From NCBI RefSeq assembly GCF_018320785.1, contig NC_054867.1, positions 23,997,855 to 24,061,854 of the forward strand: a stretch of DNA of 64,000 nt, given 5' to 3'. Below, piece by piece: positions 20,401 to 32,263 of the stretch. The translations under genes were made by a program, and so were the position numbers. Origin of the DNA: Cheilinus undulatus (Eukaryota > Chordata > Actinopteri > Labriformes > Labridae). Every line of letters begins with the position of its first letter. Position 1 is the first letter of the stretch. The notes beneath the pieces are model-generated. The model saw only the letters and a program-made list of their open reading frames with translations, was not told where the DNA came from and did no database searches.

Positions 20401-23400
20401 CTCCATAGTCCTGCCAGTTGCATAGACAGCCACTTTTGAAAAATTAGTTTCAACAACATATCATTCAATGTTTGTTCATTCAAGGAGTCTGTATAAGGAT
20501 TAAAACATTCTTCTGGTGCTCACATTAAACTGTTTTTTTTTTTTTGCTTTTCTCAGCAAGGTATGTTGCTGAAACCTTTAGGCCAAAATATGTTGCCCAC
20601 ATCTTGATCAAAATACTTTACCTTGTTGTACTGGCTCTGCTTGAAGCATCCTCCTCAGTTTGTGGTTGCTCCTTTGGCTTGGATTTCCGTGGTTTGCTTT
20701 CACCAGGCTCACTGAAAAAGCATCACAAATAGAGGATTTATGACACATTATGACACCCATAACTATGACTGTTGTAAAAATCTAATCTGAAGTAGAAAAT
20801 GTAAACTACCATTACGAATTTACAAGACAGATAAGACTAAAATAGGCAGCATTGTTCCTACCTGAAGGCCTGAATAATGACTGTGCCAAAAAGGATGAAG
20901 AGGGCAGAGAAGATCAATGACAGGATGGGCATCATCTCTCGCCTAGAGGAGAGGAATGTTATAATAAAACATGTGAGGAAGGTGCATATCAGATGATAGC
21001 AATACTTAGAACAATACTACGAAAACTGGGCATTGATGTCTTACCAGTTTGAGTAGAGGAGGTCATCATATACTTGAAGGATGTAATCATAGGCAGCATT
21101 CATCCACTGAATTATAAACATCTGGAAGGTTTAGAATAAAAAGGAAACAATCACATTGAAGGCATGTTTCATCCACAGTCCAGAGAGGAAGTGAGTGTGT
21201 CAGTGTAACTTACTGGAGCCATCTCGTTGTTCAGTTCAGGCAGGGTGGCGTCTGAGGTCAGGTAGGTAGGGTCTTTCTGAAGGAGCTCTAGCTGTTCGTG
21301 TAGACGGTATTTATCTTCTTCACTGCCGTTCCAGCCACCACTCACAGAGCGGTAAAGAACCCTGCCAGCCTGGCTTCGCCTCTCCAGAATCACAACCTGT
21401 AAGCGGAGTTAAAAGTCACTTTACAGTAAAGAGAGAATGTGCAGAGGGCATATTGGTAATCTGACACATATCAGACTCAGTATGTTCTGGTCTGGAGATA
21501 AAAGATTTCCTCACGCTGTCCTTGTTGGATATCTATACATGGAAAATTCTATCCCTGCCTTTCCACTGTTGCCTTATGCATTTAAAGAGGCATATTAGTG
21601 AGGTTGTGTGTGGTATCATTACTGGCCTGAGGTGAGAAAGCAGCCTGATTGTGGAGCAGAGCCTGACAGAGAGGCTGCTGGAGTCGCTGGTAGACATATG
21701 CAAACCGCAGCACCTCTTTACTGTTAGCTGTTGCAAAGTCCAGGAAGGCCTTATTGCCTGAGAGAAAGGCTTGGTCTTCCCCTGTGATCAGAAGCACACA
21801 GTACCTGCAAACAGATCACATCACAAAACACTCCAGCTTTTTAGAGATCACAAGATATCAGTTCAAATCATGGGAACTTTGTCTTGCTTGTGTCCTTTCT
21901 TCTTATAACAAATTCAGTGGAAAAGAAATGCAGTGGAGAGACAATAAAGACACATTATCTTATTACACAAGAGTTCAATTTCAGTGAGATATTTATAGCA
22001 GGACCAGAGGCCAGGATTCTGCTTGTAAAAATGTCTTACTTCCTCCGACGATGAAACTGTTTAATAGGACAGAGCTCGTCAAACAGCTGCTGGTTGACCA
22101 GCCGCGGCACCTGCAGGAACTTGTTGTTAGAGACAAACTCATCCATGATCTGTCGCTTCATCCCTCTGGCCTGAGAGGAGAGAAAAAAAGGTGCAAAATA
22201 TTTCAGCAGTTTTTCCAAAAACTTGAAATGTTTCACTGTCAGAAAAAAATTATAAAGACTTAATTAATAAAGACTTCAACAACGATTCATACTACAAGCA
22301 GTTATAGATGTACCTGGATGATGTCGACTGGCCTCTCTGTATCCTCCTTAAAGAGCAGCATGGTGGGGGCGTATGTGTTTATGTTGAACTGACGCAGCAT
22401 TCGAGTGTTATGCATTTCACCCTGATCCACATAGCCGAAGCGGACATATTCTCTGAAGGCAAACGCTGTTAACTGGAGAGCGAAGGTGGGCAGGTGATAT
22501 TCTTGAAAAGACATTTTTATCTACACAGCTTATGCACTTTTATGCTACTCAAAACCTCATACATTAAGTCTAGTGTTTCCCACACAGACAGCTGGGCTGC
22601 CTGGATGTACTCACAGCTGCTTAAATATCAAGCCAAACTTTTTGTGAGGATGGCATGAGTGTGTGTGGGACAAGATGCTGTAAGAGGAAAAGTTTGGGTG
22701 TGTCTGTGTGGTAGTCTAGCATGCATGCATGGGAATGTAATAATAGAATGAAGCAGAAGTAAGATGTGCAATTCAAAGTTGTACATATATGAAACAAATA
22801 CATAAAATAATGGAATAACAAAATGTCTTTAAACTTACTTTGTACATTAGAGGGGCAGAAGGGACTTGGTCAAACAAGAGAATACTTGGCTTATTTTCAG
22901 CATGCCAGTTATCCAGAAAAGTCAGATAGTTGTTGTCAGTGACCTGAAGAAAACAAAAGAACATAGTTAAACTAGGGCTGCAAGCCTGCAAGCAGCACTA
23001 AATGGGCCCTTGCACCTTGGTGCATAACAGAGTTTGGTGCACAATAGGTTTTTGTCACAGCCAACATTAAATAAGAGCACACAGTACAATGGACCAAAAT
23101 ATGTCTCAAAGATATAAGGTGATCTTAGCAACAGGTGACCTTTTGAAATATACTGTATTTTCTCTAATGTGCAAAAGATGTTTTATAAAGTCACACGGAT
23201 TTTATATCAAAATAAAAATATTTTGACTGACACTGAACACTGTACCAAATTTCAAAATTCTAGGTCAAACATGGAGTGGGGGCTGAGCTTTTAAAATCTG
23301 TAGGGGGCGCTATTGAGCCTGTTGGTCACACACGCCAGCTAAACCGATATCATTCTCACAAGGATTTTACTACCAAATTTCATGGCTGTAAATGTATGTT

Positions 23401-26400
23401 AAGCACCTGAACAAAACTACTTCCTGTTTCATGGCAAACAAAAAATGTTGCTTTTGACCTGTCAGACCATGGTTAATGTCTTGGCATGCCCCCTGGGCCA
23501 TTTTTTAGCATGATTTGGGCAACCACTTTGGAACTGTGGTGTAAAATTCACAGACAGTGACTTCCAGTTGCCAGAGGGTGGTGCTGTGCAATTTATCAAA
23601 ATTTTCAGTATGAATGTGTTCAGGCCCAGACAGTTATCAAGCACATGAAATTTGTCTAAGATACAATGCGCTTTGCCAGAGTTATGACTGTTTAAAAATT
23701 CATTGCAAGACACAACAGGAACATTTTTGGTTTTGACCCCACTGAGGCCAAGCCCTCTGACAAAAAGTAACAGATCTTTGCACAGTGTTGAATCATCTAT
23801 TTGGGACCCTCCTGACACAAATTTCATATTAATATCTTGAAATGGCTTGAAACTGTGGTTTGTGCTGTTAGTCATGGTATTTTTGCCACCACTAGGAGGC
23901 GCTATGATGTCTAAAATATGAATGCATTCACGTGTGGACCCCATATGTATGTTGAAAGTTTCAGTCAGATTGAACAATTCACAGCTGAGTAACAGGCTAT
24001 TTCCTGTTTTAGGAAAAATATGCAAGTTTGAGGGCTCGCCATTGCCACAGACTAACACCCTCAGTTGAGTTCATCCTCAAAGGACCCCTGGATGTGGGAA
24101 CAAAAAAACCCCACTTAATTTTATGCTTTGACTCAAAATGGTGGACTTCATGAAATCTACTGTGATGATAAGAGACTTTCTTGTGTGTCCCACAAAGCTG
24201 AAAATGAGTACAAAATTTAATATCAATAGGTAGAAGTGTCATGAGGGGCTGAGTTTAAGGCTTGTTTTTTGCACTTCACTCTTTGTCAACTGCGCTTGAC
24301 AAATGATATCTTTAAATCTTATGAGGCCTTAAATTTAAGATCTGTAATTTCATGGGGAAAAAGATTACACAAATTTTTGTAGCAGTATAACAGCTGTACT
24401 TGCCTTTTCCACCAGTTTCTGAGGCAGCAGATCTTCTATGAACTGTCGCAGGTGTTCACGAACCACCGCTTGATGGAAGAAGGTCACCCTGCCGTTCACC
24501 AGCCCAATGATGGAGGGTGCACGGTGGGCTCCCAGCTGGTTGGCCAGGCGGCGCTCATATCCCAAATCCACAATGCCGATGCCAACACCTGGTGTAAGCA
24601 TAAAAAATCAGTTACAGTAGTTAAAAACCCATGTATAACTAGAAAAGCACTCAAAGAGTACTGACCTCCGCCATCAACCCTATCTCCCAAATGTGAAGAA
24701 CCCTTTAAAAAAATTCCTGGATTTGTCCCCATGCGCCCCCCACCACAGCAATCGCCAAGTACTCCCTCCCCGATGGGGTGGAAACACAGTGAGGTAAAGC
24801 ATTGGCTTCACTATGGGTGGACTGTCATGGTGGAAGAATTGCCTGCCGGTGCCAACAGATGCACTGACAGTCTCACCCATGGTCTCACTGGACGACTGGA
24901 AGTCATGGTAGAGGGTGAATATTCCTCTATTCCTCCCAGCATTGTGAGTATTCTCGCTACAGTTCGCTGTCTTTCTCTCTGTTATGCTCCGACTCGTCTC
25001 CTCAACCGGGCGTGCACCTTTCAAACTCTATAAACTCCAAAACTCTGAACAGAAACACACCCACAAATGCTGCTGGGATTGAAGTTACTCATGTCTGTCA
25101 TCTCCTGGTGTAAAGTGGTAACAGCGTAGACCTCTGCCATTAGCCCTATCTCCCAAAGAATCCTTTAAAAAATTCCTGGATCTAGATGGTGAACCGGATC
25201 AGTCCCAAAATCTAATCAGTTCTTCCTTATGTCATTTCTGACATTTCCTGAAATTTTCATCAAAATCTGTCCATAACCTCTTGAGTTATGTTGCTAACAA
25301 AAAAAATAACAAACCCACCCGATCACATAACCTTCTTGGCGGAGGTAATTAGAAGTTTACATGTCTATCTGTTGTTCATATTTTACAAGATACTTACATT
25401 TGCATTATGTACCATCTGAATCCAAATCAATTTAAAATATATATTCTTAACACTAGACTGGCATCATTGTTAGAACGTTACAATGCCATTTAGCAAACCA
25501 AAGCAACATACACCTGAGAGCAAAGACCTAGACAGGAGAAAACAAGATCAGTAAGTGCCACGAGGTGTTCAAGTCCAATCTGATGAAGGCGCTGCTATGC
25601 TAAGGGTAATTCATTCCACCATCGAGGGAAACAGAAGAAAAGATTCAAGCTATGGGGCTTTTCCACTATGACTTTTGGTCAGCCTGAGCCAAATTTGTTG
25701 ATTTACTTTTCCAACACCAGTTTTTCCACACATGGATGCACCAAGAATGGTCCTGTTCTGGTGCAGGAGCTAGTGACCTAAAGGCCCTGATGTGATGAAA
25801 GTACCCATTGTCTTTTGCTGGCCAAGTGGAGTGGGCAAGAGACCTGTAGACCTGTATGAGGGATTCCAGGTAAACAGGGGCAGTTTTAGTTACTGCTTTG
25901 TAAGCAATGATTAGAAGTTTGACTTTGACGTGAGCAGTTACTGGAAGCCAATGTAGAGAGATGAACAATGGAGTGACATGCTCTATTGGGTTGGTCTGCA
26001 CGTAGCTGATCTTGACTGAATAACATTTTTGCTGCATTTCTGCTATAGATGCAATAAAATAGGATAATGTTTTGAAGCAAGTCCTGTCTTTCACCAAACA
26101 ACCACTTGAAAGTATCAGCTTTAAAATGAGTGGGGGGCTGTCTAGTGAATGGGCTCATAAATGATGCACAAATCTGCTTTTAGAGTTCAGCAGAGGCGTA
26201 TGCGTCAATATAGTGATAAATTTAAGCACCAGAGCCAAGCCTACATGATATTAAGAGGCCTTCAGTTGTTCTTATTTTTGTCAGTTATAAAAGAGGTGTT
26301 CAATAAACTACACAGAGCAATAGAATCAACCAGCTGTGTATTAATCTGGACTTTGGTTTATTGTGGTTCAATGCAAAGCCATTACTGAGCATGGTCTCAG

Positions 26401-26419
26401 TAATGAATGAACTAATGAC

Positions 26420-26466
<47 letters not shown>

Positions 26467-29400
26467 TAACCTCACCAACAAGATGGACTATCGTACATAT
26501 CCATGGCATGAGATGTATTTCATATCAACTTGGGTACCAGTTCAAATATTCATAATCTTTCAAAGTTTAGTAAACCACATAAAACAATCTCAACAGGCAG
26601 TCATGTGAAAACATGATTCTTCACTATCAGTGAAGCTAGATATTAAATTGCACTCTTTTTTGGAGAGGAGAAAAACATCTTTTCCACCAAGAAAAGCTTT
26701 TAGTGCAATTCTAATAAAGTGATAATGTCCATACCCAATAAAACTACCACTATAGATAACCTGGCACGCCAGATGGATTTGTTTCACACATCCATCGGGA
26801 AAACCACCCACAGACAGCGTTTGGGAAAGGGCAGAGCCTTTGAAAAAACTCGGAGGGTGATTGGATGAATGTTCTGTCTGTCACATCTTTATGGGCAAAT
26901 CAGGGCAAAAAAACACGTGACGTAGCCACTACCGAGCTGCGTGCCTGCACCCCTACCAAAGAGTAAACTCCATAGAGAACTGCATAACGCCACGAACCAT
27001 GGCAACTCTAGACATGATGTCAGTACACGACTTTTGTTATTTTTGAGAAGAAAACAACTCAATGCTGTTCATTGTTCTTCTTTTAACGAAAAATGTCATC
27101 AAGTTCTAGTAAAACTGGCACTTTAGCAGCATCCACACTAATGTCTTCCACCACAGTTGCACCAGCCTCTTGTCGCTGGTTGCTTATGTCACGACTCTGA
27201 AAGTACTGCCCCCAACGCTGATTGATCCTGTCACTTTCTAACCGGGCCCAAATGGTTCAGGCAGGAGCTTTGCAAGATGGATTCGCCAGTGAGAAACACA
27301 GAAATGGGGGTATCTATCTGCTTTGCAAGGTTACACTGTATATGCATCCATAATAATCTCATCACTGCCCACCATTGTTTACAGCCTTGCTTGCAGAACA
27401 ACTAAATTATGCCCTTTGCTACCACCTCATTCTTCTCAAATGAAGCTGATTGGTCAAATCATTTTCTGACATTATGGATCCGCCCAATGACAGACAGGAA
27501 ATCTGGCCAATCCATCAGTTTAAATGAATCCATCACTTAAATTAGGAGAATTTCAAAAAGTCATTTTGTGCCTTTCATTTGGACTGACCGGGGGTTGTGC
27601 TTGGGTGGTGGAGTGCCAAGATGAAGCACTGAAATCTGTGTTTTGATTTGGCCGGATGTTTTGGAATTTAGTACTCATCTCGAGCAGCATACCTGGACCT
27701 GCATACCAGAACATGCAGGCTGGCATATTCCTAATCAGTTTGCAGGACTGAAAAGGAAACCACTTTCATCAGGTTCTCAACAACTGCATACAAAAAAAAA
27801 GAAAGTTCATGTCAACAAGATGGGTTGGACAAGTGTATTTAACGGTCCCCCTATAAGGTCATAATGTGTCAGACTTTTTATTGTATGTGCTTGTTGTGGT
27901 TTTCAGCCCCAAGGCAGCTAAACTGCTGATTTAAACTAAGGCTTCAAATTCAAATGCAATATATTTCTATACTTTTTTTCTAAACACATTCAGCTTAGCT
28001 ATAGAAAGCTTAATGTATGACCAACTCCTGTGATACATCCTGATGACTAACAAAAGGTCCACTGGGTTACATAAATATGCAGGATATTTCTCGAGGGTCA
28101 ACCACTTGGTTATGACAGACCAAGGATGAGATTAAACCAATGGGGCACTTGTAACTGCAGTTGTACTTTGCAAAATTAACTCAACAACTTTAAATTTACC
28201 CCCAGTGCCAGCACTTTGTTACACAATGCTCTCTCCCTCCCTTGGCTTTAATCGGTGTTCCAAGAAACCAAAATAACAAATAAACCCTGATGAATAATTA
28301 AAGAAATGACTTTTTGTAAAGCCTCTTAACACTAAGAATGACATTTAACAGCCTGCAGCGGAGCAGACATCAACCTCAACCCTGTTATGATGCTTTAAGG
28401 AAAACCAGCTCTGACTCTGTGAGTGTGTGGGTGTACACCCATGGGTGTCTAAAGAGAGCAGATTACCCAGAGGCTCCAGCTCCAGCACTGTCTCCTTCCA
28501 CACAGGCTCTATATGGATGCATGCGAAGCACCACTCAGAGGTCACTTTGATGAGGTACGGCCTCTTGTGGCTGTCTGGTAGGACATCGCTGTTAAACTGT
28601 GCATGGTGAAGCAGGTACTTGCTGTCTGCAAAGTCCCTGGACCTGGAAGATGAGGATTGGAAACAAGATAGTGAGCCTTTTTATAGAAAAAACCCACAGG
28701 GTGCTGTGCTTCTAGGCCATGACCTCAGAGGAAAACTGTCAGTAATTTCTGTTCATCCTTTCTACATCTTGTGGCACATTGTTGCACCATTTAGACTTTC
28801 AATCTATCAAAGTATTGAATTAAATAGTTCCTTTTCTTAGAATTGTGATGATGTCTAAAAATTGGATTATAAGAAAAAAATGGCTTGATTCTGAGCAAAT
28901 CAAATCAGGATCTGATTATTACGCTTCAATAATTTTGGGATTTTTCAATAAGCTAGAGTCTTTGAAGACAAATACTTACACTAATACTAATTTACAAGAG
29001 GAAAAACTGCATTTATTGCCTTTAAATTGCTATCAGATTGGCTAATAAGATACATAGACTTTGAGATTTAAGTCCACTAAACATGACTGAAGACTAAGAA
29101 TAGGACAATGATTGCTTGCAACCACAAATCTTCCATCTACATCAGTCATCTTTCTATGTATTTATTGATCTTCATAACAAAAAAGCAAAGACAAACAAGG
29201 AGCCTTAAGTATACTAATAACTTTTGATCAAGGTTGCCAAAATACCAAAATTTTAAATTTGGATATACTTGTAAAGATGAAAGATATTGGTACTTTTCTT
29301 TCAATAGGTCCTCTGCATCCTATATGTGGAACAATCCTCTTTTTGATTGCCAAAATTGTAAGCAAACTCCTGCACACTGTCAGGGTTGCACCAATATGTT

Positions 29401-30493
29401 TGCAGCAACATATTTGTGCAATGTAGACATGACTGTCTGTCTCTTGCTGCTATAAATATTGGGTTAAAACATAAGTGGAGATCTACAGCTGAAACTGCAG
29501 ATTATACAAAGAAAACTATTAAGTTAACAGAGATGTTATTGTTTCAAAACATGTGGTGTGAAGAAGTAGTGAAAACCTGACAACCAACCAGTGGACTGGA
29601 CGAGGTAAAATGCTGAGATATAAATAATTATGAATAAGCATATGGGGGCATACAGGGAAAAAAAAGAAGAAATCTTGGCAAACTCAGTTTGGTCCATAGT
29701 CTGCTGGTACTGATTCTGCCCACAATGAAGGACAAAACAAATCTGACCATGTAGTACCTGGGGAAATGGAAAAAGGACTCATCAAAATAGAAGCTGTTGT
29801 GGAAGCCACGGAAACCATGATGCTGTGACTGCCCAAAGGGCTGGTTTTCATCCATCTGTCCATAACGGTCAAAGTTGGACCTCCGTTCCTCATTGGACAG
29901 AATCTGTAAGAGGAAACAGGGACGATCTTGTTATTATGATTGTAGAGAGTATATAAAACAGAAAAGAAAACTAAAAAGTGAGCCACGAAGAAAGCTGTTT
30001 TTTCAAGAGTTTCATGAGTTGTTTGTTTGACATATAGAACCTGGCATGCTATGAGTCATGACACCTACCTCATATGATTTGGAAATCTTTATGAACATGT
30101 CCTCAGCTTTGGGGTCCTTGTTCTTGTCTGGGTGCCTAAGAGTCCATACAGGACAAAAGAAAATCAGAGGTTGAGAGAGTGGTCTGCTCAGCGTTTACAT
30201 TAGATATATTAAAATGCACAGATATTCAATGAATAGGCCCATCTCCTACTTCAAAGATGTGACAACATATGGGGGGACATACTGTCAATCACTCACCATT
30301 CCTTTGCGAGGTTCTTGTAAGCCTTTTTGATTTCTGCTTGACTCGCACTCCTGCTGACACCCAACATTTTGTAGGGGTCAAATTCGGAGGATGTTTTTAC
30401 AACCTGCACAGTCAAAATTAACAGAAAAACTGCAAGAATTGCTGGACATATCCGAGGATGTCGGCTGGTCCTGCTAACCGTCATCGCTTCCAT
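17490..30493 (-). CDS. dnajc16: DnaJ homolog subfamily C member 16 (ER J-protein with thioredoxin-like region)
   Basis: Fifteen coding exons, 5' to 3' on the minus strand: 30493-30297, 30135-30069, 29903-29758, 28642-28467, 24588-24404, 22943-22839, 22472-22314, 22170-22040, 21804-21627, 21396-21214, 21121-21045, 20942-20862, 20711-20622, 19698-19528, 17976-17490. They join in frame to 810 residues (human about 782). Order: signal-anchor (about 14-34), J domain with HPD at 67-69, a FHNSFYFDESFFHF block, thioredoxin-like region with WCFAC (174-178), transmembrane helix about 541-561, then a cytosolic tail with FVEVTELTDLTYTSNLV and HVLALNGHKKYF. The family acts in the ER, in folding and reportedly autophagosome size control. 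Oddities: the donors of introns 5 (24403-24402) and 9 (21626-21625) read GC, and no GT alternative keeps the frame; residues 730-751 form an RS-dipeptide tract. M at 30493 was preferred to an upstream in-frame non-ATG extension. Confidence 0.95.
18118..18155. repeat. Poly-A/AAAC run
   Basis: Homopolymer-rich tract in the last intron of dnajc16; on the gene's strand it is a T-rich tract about 140-180 bases downstream (3') of the final acceptor's mirror position, and may simply be a retroelement tail. Confidence 0.6.
18730..19464. mobile_element. piggyBac-like MITE (candidate)
   Basis: The left end is TTAA followed by CCCTTTAGAG and the right end is CTCTAAAGGG followed by TTAT. A TTAA target and CCC.. 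terminal repeats are the piggyBac pattern; the right target has one changed base. No transposase is readable in the 735 bases between. Lies in intron 14 of dnajc16. Confidence 0.6.
22976..24350. repeat. Long unclassified interspersed repeat with internal modular repeats
   Basis: Starts near GGGCTGCAAGCCTGCAAGC and GGGCCCTTGCACCTTGG, wording I associate with an abundant fish repeat. Inside, a module built around GGGGGCGCTAT / GGAGGCGCTATGATG / GGGTGGTGCTGTGC recurs roughly every 300 bases (23306, 23576, 23895), each time followed by a TTCCTGTTT or similar block. No recognisable protein. It fills most of dnajc16 intron 5. Confidence 0.6.
24663..25347. repeat. Unclassified repeat, with a second partial copy nested or duplicated
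   Basis: The block CCTATCTCCCAAA...CCTTTAAAAAATTCCTGGAT occurs twice, at about 24663-24724 and 25129-25185. The second copy continues through CCTCTTGAGTTATGTTGC to CTTGGCGGAGGTAAT (25347), a very common fish repeat end. The 400 bases between the copies are GC-richer and unlike either flank, suggesting an insertion with or into the repeat. Lies in dnajc16 intron 4. Confidence 0.6.
25465..26035 (-). mobile_element. L2/CR1-like LINE 3' fragment
   Basis: On the minus strand it reads HVTPLFISLHWLPVTAHVK and AYKAVTKTAPVYLESLIQVY, closely matching the C-terminal region of the + strand LINE at 6660-6800. The tail near 25465-25600 matches the reverse complement of 7350-7450. It is therefore a second, shorter and more decayed copy of the same family, in dnajc16 intron 4 and in the gene's sense orientation. 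Confidence 0.85.
26421..26466. repeat. (AAT)n microsatellite
   Basis: Uninterrupted AAT trinucleotide run of about 15 units in dnajc16 intron 4; likely polymorphic. Confidence 0.95.
26757..27334. mobile_element. MITE with imperfect AACCTNGCA..CAGATGGAT ends
   Basis: The left end AACCTGGCACGCCAGATGG pairs imperfectly with the reverse complement of the right end, AACCTTGCAAAGCAGATAG. The right end also holds the internal GATGGATTCGCCAGTG inverted block seen at 4305-4344. About 578 bases, non-coding. The superfamily is not certain. Confidence 0.65.
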
Positions 30494-31480
30494 CTGTCCT
30501 CCTCGTCCAACGTCTGTGACAGTTACAGGAGCTTCCCGGTCAGATAACGTTACAAAAGCAGTCTGTAACACACAGATATATTAAACCAGTAGGCTACATG
30601 TTCGGGTCGCTTCACGGCTTCAGTTTTAAGCTAATTACAAACGACATACTGGCAGTTTACTACGATGAGGCCATTATTTTTTCAGCTAACGCATTTCGTC
30701 AGTCTCTTTAGCGAAATGAAAGGTTAAACTTCCGCAAATTTACTTCAAAATAAAGTATCTGTTAACCATTTCAAATCTCGAGATACGTGAATTTCACCAT
30801 GTATTTTCTCTTTATATAAAAAGGTATGATCGTATTTAGTTGTAATCGTATGGTAGTATGAAATGTAAACACATGCAGCAGATACATGCAAAGTACATAG
30901 ATTTCTGAGCTTTCATGTAATCCGCCAATTCACAATGCGAAAACGAAGCTGTACTATTGCAACACACTATGCTGCCAGATAACGTAAATTAGATACGTTG
31001 GTGAGGTTTCGACAATTTCACAGTTAATAAAAACCTCTTGCTTCGGCTATTTCTGTGCTTTTATTCTGTGTCAAGGAAACGTAATATCTGGTTCTGTTGT
31101 GCTTATCTCCCCAAACTTGATTCTGCAACGCCACACGCAAAATGCGCATGCTCCAGGCAGCAGCTGCGCTCGAATCCTGATGCTGCTGTTACCTTAATAT
31201 ATTCCTCGCTTATGATATGTATTTTTCTTAAAGACCTATCCGAGTTAAATATTTATGATCAATATATATTATAATATATATTTGTATTTGATAAATTACC
31301 TTTCTTTTCGTTTGTTTCTTTACTACGTAGCAAAAATAAATAAATCAACAGAGGGCGTGAAGTTTGAAATATGATATGGTTATTGAAAATTCGTTTTAAA
31401 AATATATTGAGAAACAAAAACGTATTTTTTTTTTCTTTTTACTTTTTTCTCTCTGTTACGGCTTCAGTTCCGTTTCCGCT
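30494..31480. promoter_or_regulatory. Head-to-head promoter region of dnajc16 (-) and b3galt6 (+)
   Basis: About 1 kb separates the dnajc16 start codon from the b3galt6 leader exon, and the two genes diverge. The stretch has scattered CpG and no repeat that I recognise except an AT-rich tract at 31240-31300. GTTCCGTTTCCGCTTTCGTCAC at 31468-31488, next to the leader exon, contains ETS-like (TTCCG) and CRE-half (TCGTCA) words. No TATA box is evident. Transcript starts are inferred, not seen. Confidence 0.5.
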
Positions 31481-31489
31481 TTCGTCACA

Positions 31490-31788
31490 GCCATAAAGAA
31501 CTGATTTGCTTTTTCTCAACGAGACAAAAAAGATGAATACGTCGATAACTTGCACTACTTGCCCGGCGAATTGCTTTACCTGCGTGATATATTTATCTTA
31601 CTGATTTTGTTCTCCATTTTAAACCAATATGAACATCGTGGGCATGTTAGTATTCAGCGGAGTGAGCTTACCAAGTGCGCAGAAGGTCTTACTACGGTAG
31701 CTAGCGCTAGCCCTGCAAAGCTGCTGTCTGTGGCCCGCTGTGTGGCTGCCTGTATCACACACTGGACTGGTGCTGTGAATAAACAAAG
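31490..31788 (+). other. b3galt6: Noncoding leader exon of b3galt6 (candidate) with two uORFs
   Basis: A good donor AAAG|GTAACT follows 31788, and a strong acceptor (T-rich tract then CAG at 32251-32253) lies 11 bases before the coding ATG. The joined leader holds two upstream ORFs starting with ATG: 31533-31604 and 31629-31700, each 23 codons plus stop. The 5' limit is a guess. The frame that is open through the leader into the coding frame has no ATG, so it does not extend the protein. Confidence 0.55.
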
Positions 31789-32263
31789 GTAACTCATACG
31801 TATTTCTATTTATTACAGGAGTAAATGATGCGACGCACCTGCGTGTGCTGCTCAGGACTTGTTTGTTGATGGTATTATACTCTGCAAAACCTCACTACCA
31901 AACTTTAAAATAATGGGAATTTAAATAAATATGACTAAGAAAATGAACAAATTAACGCTGTCATTGCACTTAATTTACCGATTAGGTCATGAACGGTTGT
32001 TTAAATCTGTGACTATCCATACCAGCATCTTTAAACAACTACAAGCCAATATTTAGGGCTTTGTGGGTAATACAAAAGACTATATTTAATTTAGTTAACA
32101 ATGAGAAGCACTAAGTAAAGTTTTATCCCTAATATGTCACACTTTGCTTGTTAACCCTGCATTTTCCCCTCCACGGTTTTCTGGATCATGCTTGTCAAAA
32201 TGTTAGACTTCTTTGACTTATGTGCCATGATGTCTTTTTTTTTTTCTCTCCAGACTCATCGCC

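Noticed and set aside
23462-24058. 198-codon minus-strand open frame in dnajc16 intron 5
   Set aside because: Lies wholly inside a repetitive element, has no recognisable motif, and its cysteine and asparagine spread looks random.
30494-30571. 26-residue upstream extension of dnajc16
   Set aside because: The upstream frame has no good ATG start, and the protein from 30493 already begins with a signal-anchor as in the family.
31550-31788. Open frame through the b3galt6 leader exon that joins in frame to the b3galt6 start codon after splicing
   Set aside because: It contains no ATG between its upstream stop and the coding ATG (it would have to start at TTG), and vertebrate B3GALT6 is already full length from 32264. 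Read as chance openness.
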